A stretch of 41,012 nt of DNA from CAYYYA01 sp964517065. Its GTDB lineage: Bacteria; Patescibacteriota; Patescibacteriia; UBA1558; 2-01-FULL-52-15. The position numbers were made by a program, and so were the translations under genes. The stretch covers positions 1 to 41,012 of the forward strand of contig CAZFBK010000010.1 of assembly GCA_964517065.1 (NCBI GenBank). The letters run 5' to 3'. The notes below the pieces were generated by a model that did no database searches, had not been told where the DNA came from, and saw nothing but the letters and a program-made list of their open reading frames with translations. Positions 39,560 to 41,012 of the stretch are shown piece after piece. Numbering within the stretch: position 1 is the first letter of the stretch; the number at the start of each line of letters is the position of its first letter.

Positions 39560-40813
39560 ATGTACACATCGAACAGACCAAGCTCCCGAGGTCCCAGAAA
39601 ATCTGGCGCCTCCAAACCCTCTAATTTCCGACGTTCCTTCGGCGCTTCTGCCGGCCGTTCACGCGGTCCAGCCAGACGCAAAGGCCCAGTAGGCGATTAT
39701 ATCGACCCGACGCGGTTCATCAACAAAGCCGTCATCACCGAAGAAGTCGAACACTTCAAACCAGAACACGCCTTTGAGAGTTTTCAGATCGAACCGTCAC
39801 TAAAATTAGCCATTACCCAAAAAGGCTACACCTCCCCGACTCCTATTCAGGATCGGGCCATTCCTCACGTTTTGCAAGGCGCAGACGTCGTTGGTATTGC
39901 TAATACCGGCACAGGTAAGACAGCGGCTTTCCTTATTCCATTGATTAATAAAGTATTACTCGACCGCACCAAGAAAATATTGATCGTAGTACCTACACGA
40001 GAATTAGCTATTCAGATCAACGATGAATTAGTAGGCTTCACTCCCAAGATGAAACTCTACTCCGTCTGTTGCGTTGGTGGTGCCAATATTCAAAGACAGA
40101 TTCATGAACTACGCTATGCTCATAACTTCGTCATCGGTACACCTGGCCGGCTGAAAGATTTGATCGAGCGCAACATGATCAAGCTCAATCAATTCAGCAC
40201 TATTGTCCTCGATGAAGCTGACCGCATGCTTGATATGGGTTTCATCCACGACATGCGCTTCGTCATGGCTGGCATGCCGACTCCGCGTCACACGCTCTTC
40301 TTCTCTGCTACTATGAATCCGGTGATTGAAGGCTTGATCAAAGAATTCCTGCACGAACCAGTGCGTATCTCGGTGAAAACTGGCGACACTGCCAAAAATG
40401 TCGATCAGGATGTCATCAATATCCGACCAGGTGAAAATAAATTTGATGTACTCTTTGATCTGCTGAAGCAGAAAGAATTAAGCAAAGTTTTGATCTTCGG
40501 ACGCACCAAACACGGCGTAGAGAAGCTTTCTAAAATTTTGGCTCAGCGCGGTCTGAAAGCAGAGTCTATCCACGGTAATAAAAATCACACCAAGCGACAA
40601 AAAGCTCTCAGTCTCTTCAAAGACAGTCGTATCCAAATCCTCGTTGCTACTGATGTCGCTGCCCGCGGACTGGATATCGCTGATGTCAGCCATGTCATCA
40701 ACTACGACCTGCCATCAACCTATGAAGACTATGTCCACCGTATCGGTCGTACTGGCCGCGGCGATAAGAAAGGTAAGGCTTTGACCTTCATTGAAAAAGG
40801 CGGAGGACGTTAA
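39560..40813 (+). CDS. DEAD-box RNA helicase
   Basis: A 417-aa ATP-dependent RNA helicase. A basic, Arg/Gly/Ser-rich N-terminal tail (1-45) precedes the core. All motifs are present: the Q motif (TPIQDRA, 94-100), Walker A ANTGTGKT (114-121), PTRELA, TPGR, DEAD (218-221), SAT (249-251), then HGNKNHTKRQ, VATDVAARGLDI and HRIGRTGR. The basic region is at the N terminus, unlike RhlE and CsdA, where it is C-terminal. Likely role: ribosome assembly or RNA decay. The long leader and strong promoter would fit cold-shock control, but that is inference. No Shine-Dalgarno is visible. Confidence 0.96.
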   Translation: MYTSNRPSSRGPRKSGASKPSNFRRSFGASAGRSRGPARRKGPVGDYIDPTRFINKAVITEEVEHFKPEHAFESFQIEPSLKLAITQKGYTSPTPIQDRAIPHVLQGADVVGIANTGTGKTAAFLIPLINKVLLDRTKKILIVVPTRELAIQINDELVGFTPKMKLYSVCCVGGANIQRQIHELRYAHNFVIGTPGRLKDLIERNMIKLNQFSTIVLDEADRMLDMGFIHDMRFVMAGMPTPRHTLFFSATMNPVIEGLIKEFLHEPVRISVKTGDTAKNVDQDVINIRPGENKFDVLFDLLKQKELSKVLIFGRTKHGVEKLSKILAQRGLKAESIHGNKNHTKRQKALSLFKDSRIQILVATDVAARGLDIADVSHVINYDLPSTYEDYVHRIGRTGRGDKKGKALTFIEKGGGR

Positions 40814-40839
40814 TTGTAGGTTAAAATTCTATAACTCCC

Positions 40840-40868
40840 GTAGGGACAGGTCGTGACCTGTCCTTTTT
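40840..40868 (+). terminator. Palindrome serving as terminator after the DEAD-box gene
   Basis: GGACAGGTC-GT-GACCTGTCC (40844-40863) followed by TTTTT. It is a shortened relative of the perfect palindrome at 17228-17255, sharing GTAGGGACAGGTCG. Confidence 0.8.
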
Positions 40869-40885
40869 GGATTATTATTGGGTAA

Positions 40886-40948
40886 AAGTTCTAATCACTA
40901 AGTTCGAAATCCTAAACAATAGCAGAGTTCAAAGGTTAAAATCTCAAA
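40886..40948. repeat. Dispersed palindrome family, single arm (copy D)
   Basis: AAGTTCTAATCACTAAGTTC, AAATCCTAAACAATAGC and AGAGTTCAAAGGTTAAAAT match one arm of copies A-C in order. No second arm is seen before the window ends. Confidence 0.75.
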
Positions 40949-40962
40949 ACCCTGCTCTGGTC

Positions 40963-40992
40963 ATTGCGAAACTCGTACTCGAGTGAAGCAAT
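40963..40992. repeat. ATTGC/GCAAT inverted repeat at the window end
   Basis: ATTGC-GAA-ACTCG (40963-40975) faces CGAGT-GAA-GCAAT (40980-40992) with a 4-base centre. It resembles the widespread TCATTGCGA...GAAGCAATCT intergenic repeat type. Confidence 0.7.
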
Positions 40993-41012
40993 CTCTAATA
41001 GCTTCCTTATAA

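Overview
The window looks like a chromosomal segment of a Patescibacteria (Candidate Phyla Radiation) bacterium. This is inferred from style, since no rRNA or other marker is present. The signs are short intergenic spaces, single-copy housekeeping genes in unusual neighbourhoods, a T4P-type ATPase away from other pilus genes, an M23/EnvC-like hydrolase, a cohesin-like surface protein, many small lipoproteins, and AT-rich palindromic spacers. UGA is used as a stop (alr, for example), so the recoded Gracilibacteria/SR1 code is not in use. The sequence is a metagenome-type scaffold. It contains a 100-N gap flanked by an identical 55-base sequence on both sides, almost certainly an unmerged contig overlap that splits one gene.

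Layout. 1-1847: alr (5' end missing) and ftsQ. 1886-2534: a self-contained cassette of two unknown small genes with a consensus promoter, strong Shine-Dalgarno sites and a terminator. 3266-4228: Xer-type recombinase. 4455-4748: an unassigned, highly structured RNA ending in a terminator. 4847-7629 (minus): HU, then a membrane GT39-type glycosyltransferase and a polyprenyl-phosphate-mannose-synthase-like GT2 that could supply its donor. 8119-15470 (minus): a close-packed run gltX, EnvC-like M23 protein, Cys-rich exported protein, histidine kinase, two receivers, and a PilB/GspE-like ATPase lacking key catalytic residues. 15618-17204 (minus): WecG/TagA-type glycosyltransferase (gap-split) and thpR. 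17336-22712 (plus): wall-associated protein, LigB-like protein, a PriA homologue without helicase motifs, def and fmt. 22789-24808 (minus): GT2 synthase and a SET-domain protein. 24942-25223: another small unknown cassette gene. 25291-26532 (minus): MepM-like M23 peptidase.

From 26620 to 30191 the region is more accessory. Two identical 329-bp elements with 16-bp terminal inverted repeats each carry one GIY-YIG nuclease gene. Each sits immediately upstream of a different member of one small coiled-coil protein family. Between them lie a YdeI-domain protein, tRNA-Gln(CTG) with a cluster of hairpins at its 3' end, an alpha/beta hydrolase and an S51 peptidase. 30275-41012 holds a cohesin/Ig surface protein, an EamA half-transporter, a divergent PRPP synthetase, a small membrane protein, an ECF sigma factor with a membrane partner, a secreted small protein, an MgtA-type P-type ATPase, a cytochrome-b5-like lipoprotein and a DEAD-box RNA helicase.

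Two gene-expression styles coexist. Most genes lack a Shine-Dalgarno site, and several have a -10 hexamer 6-10 bases before the ATG, as expected for leaderless mRNAs. A minority (1965, 2213, 24942, 32685, 33872) have strong Shine-Dalgarno sites, leaders and hairpin terminators. A family of about 150-bp imperfect palindromes (4236, 15481, 16506, part at 40886) is scattered between genes.
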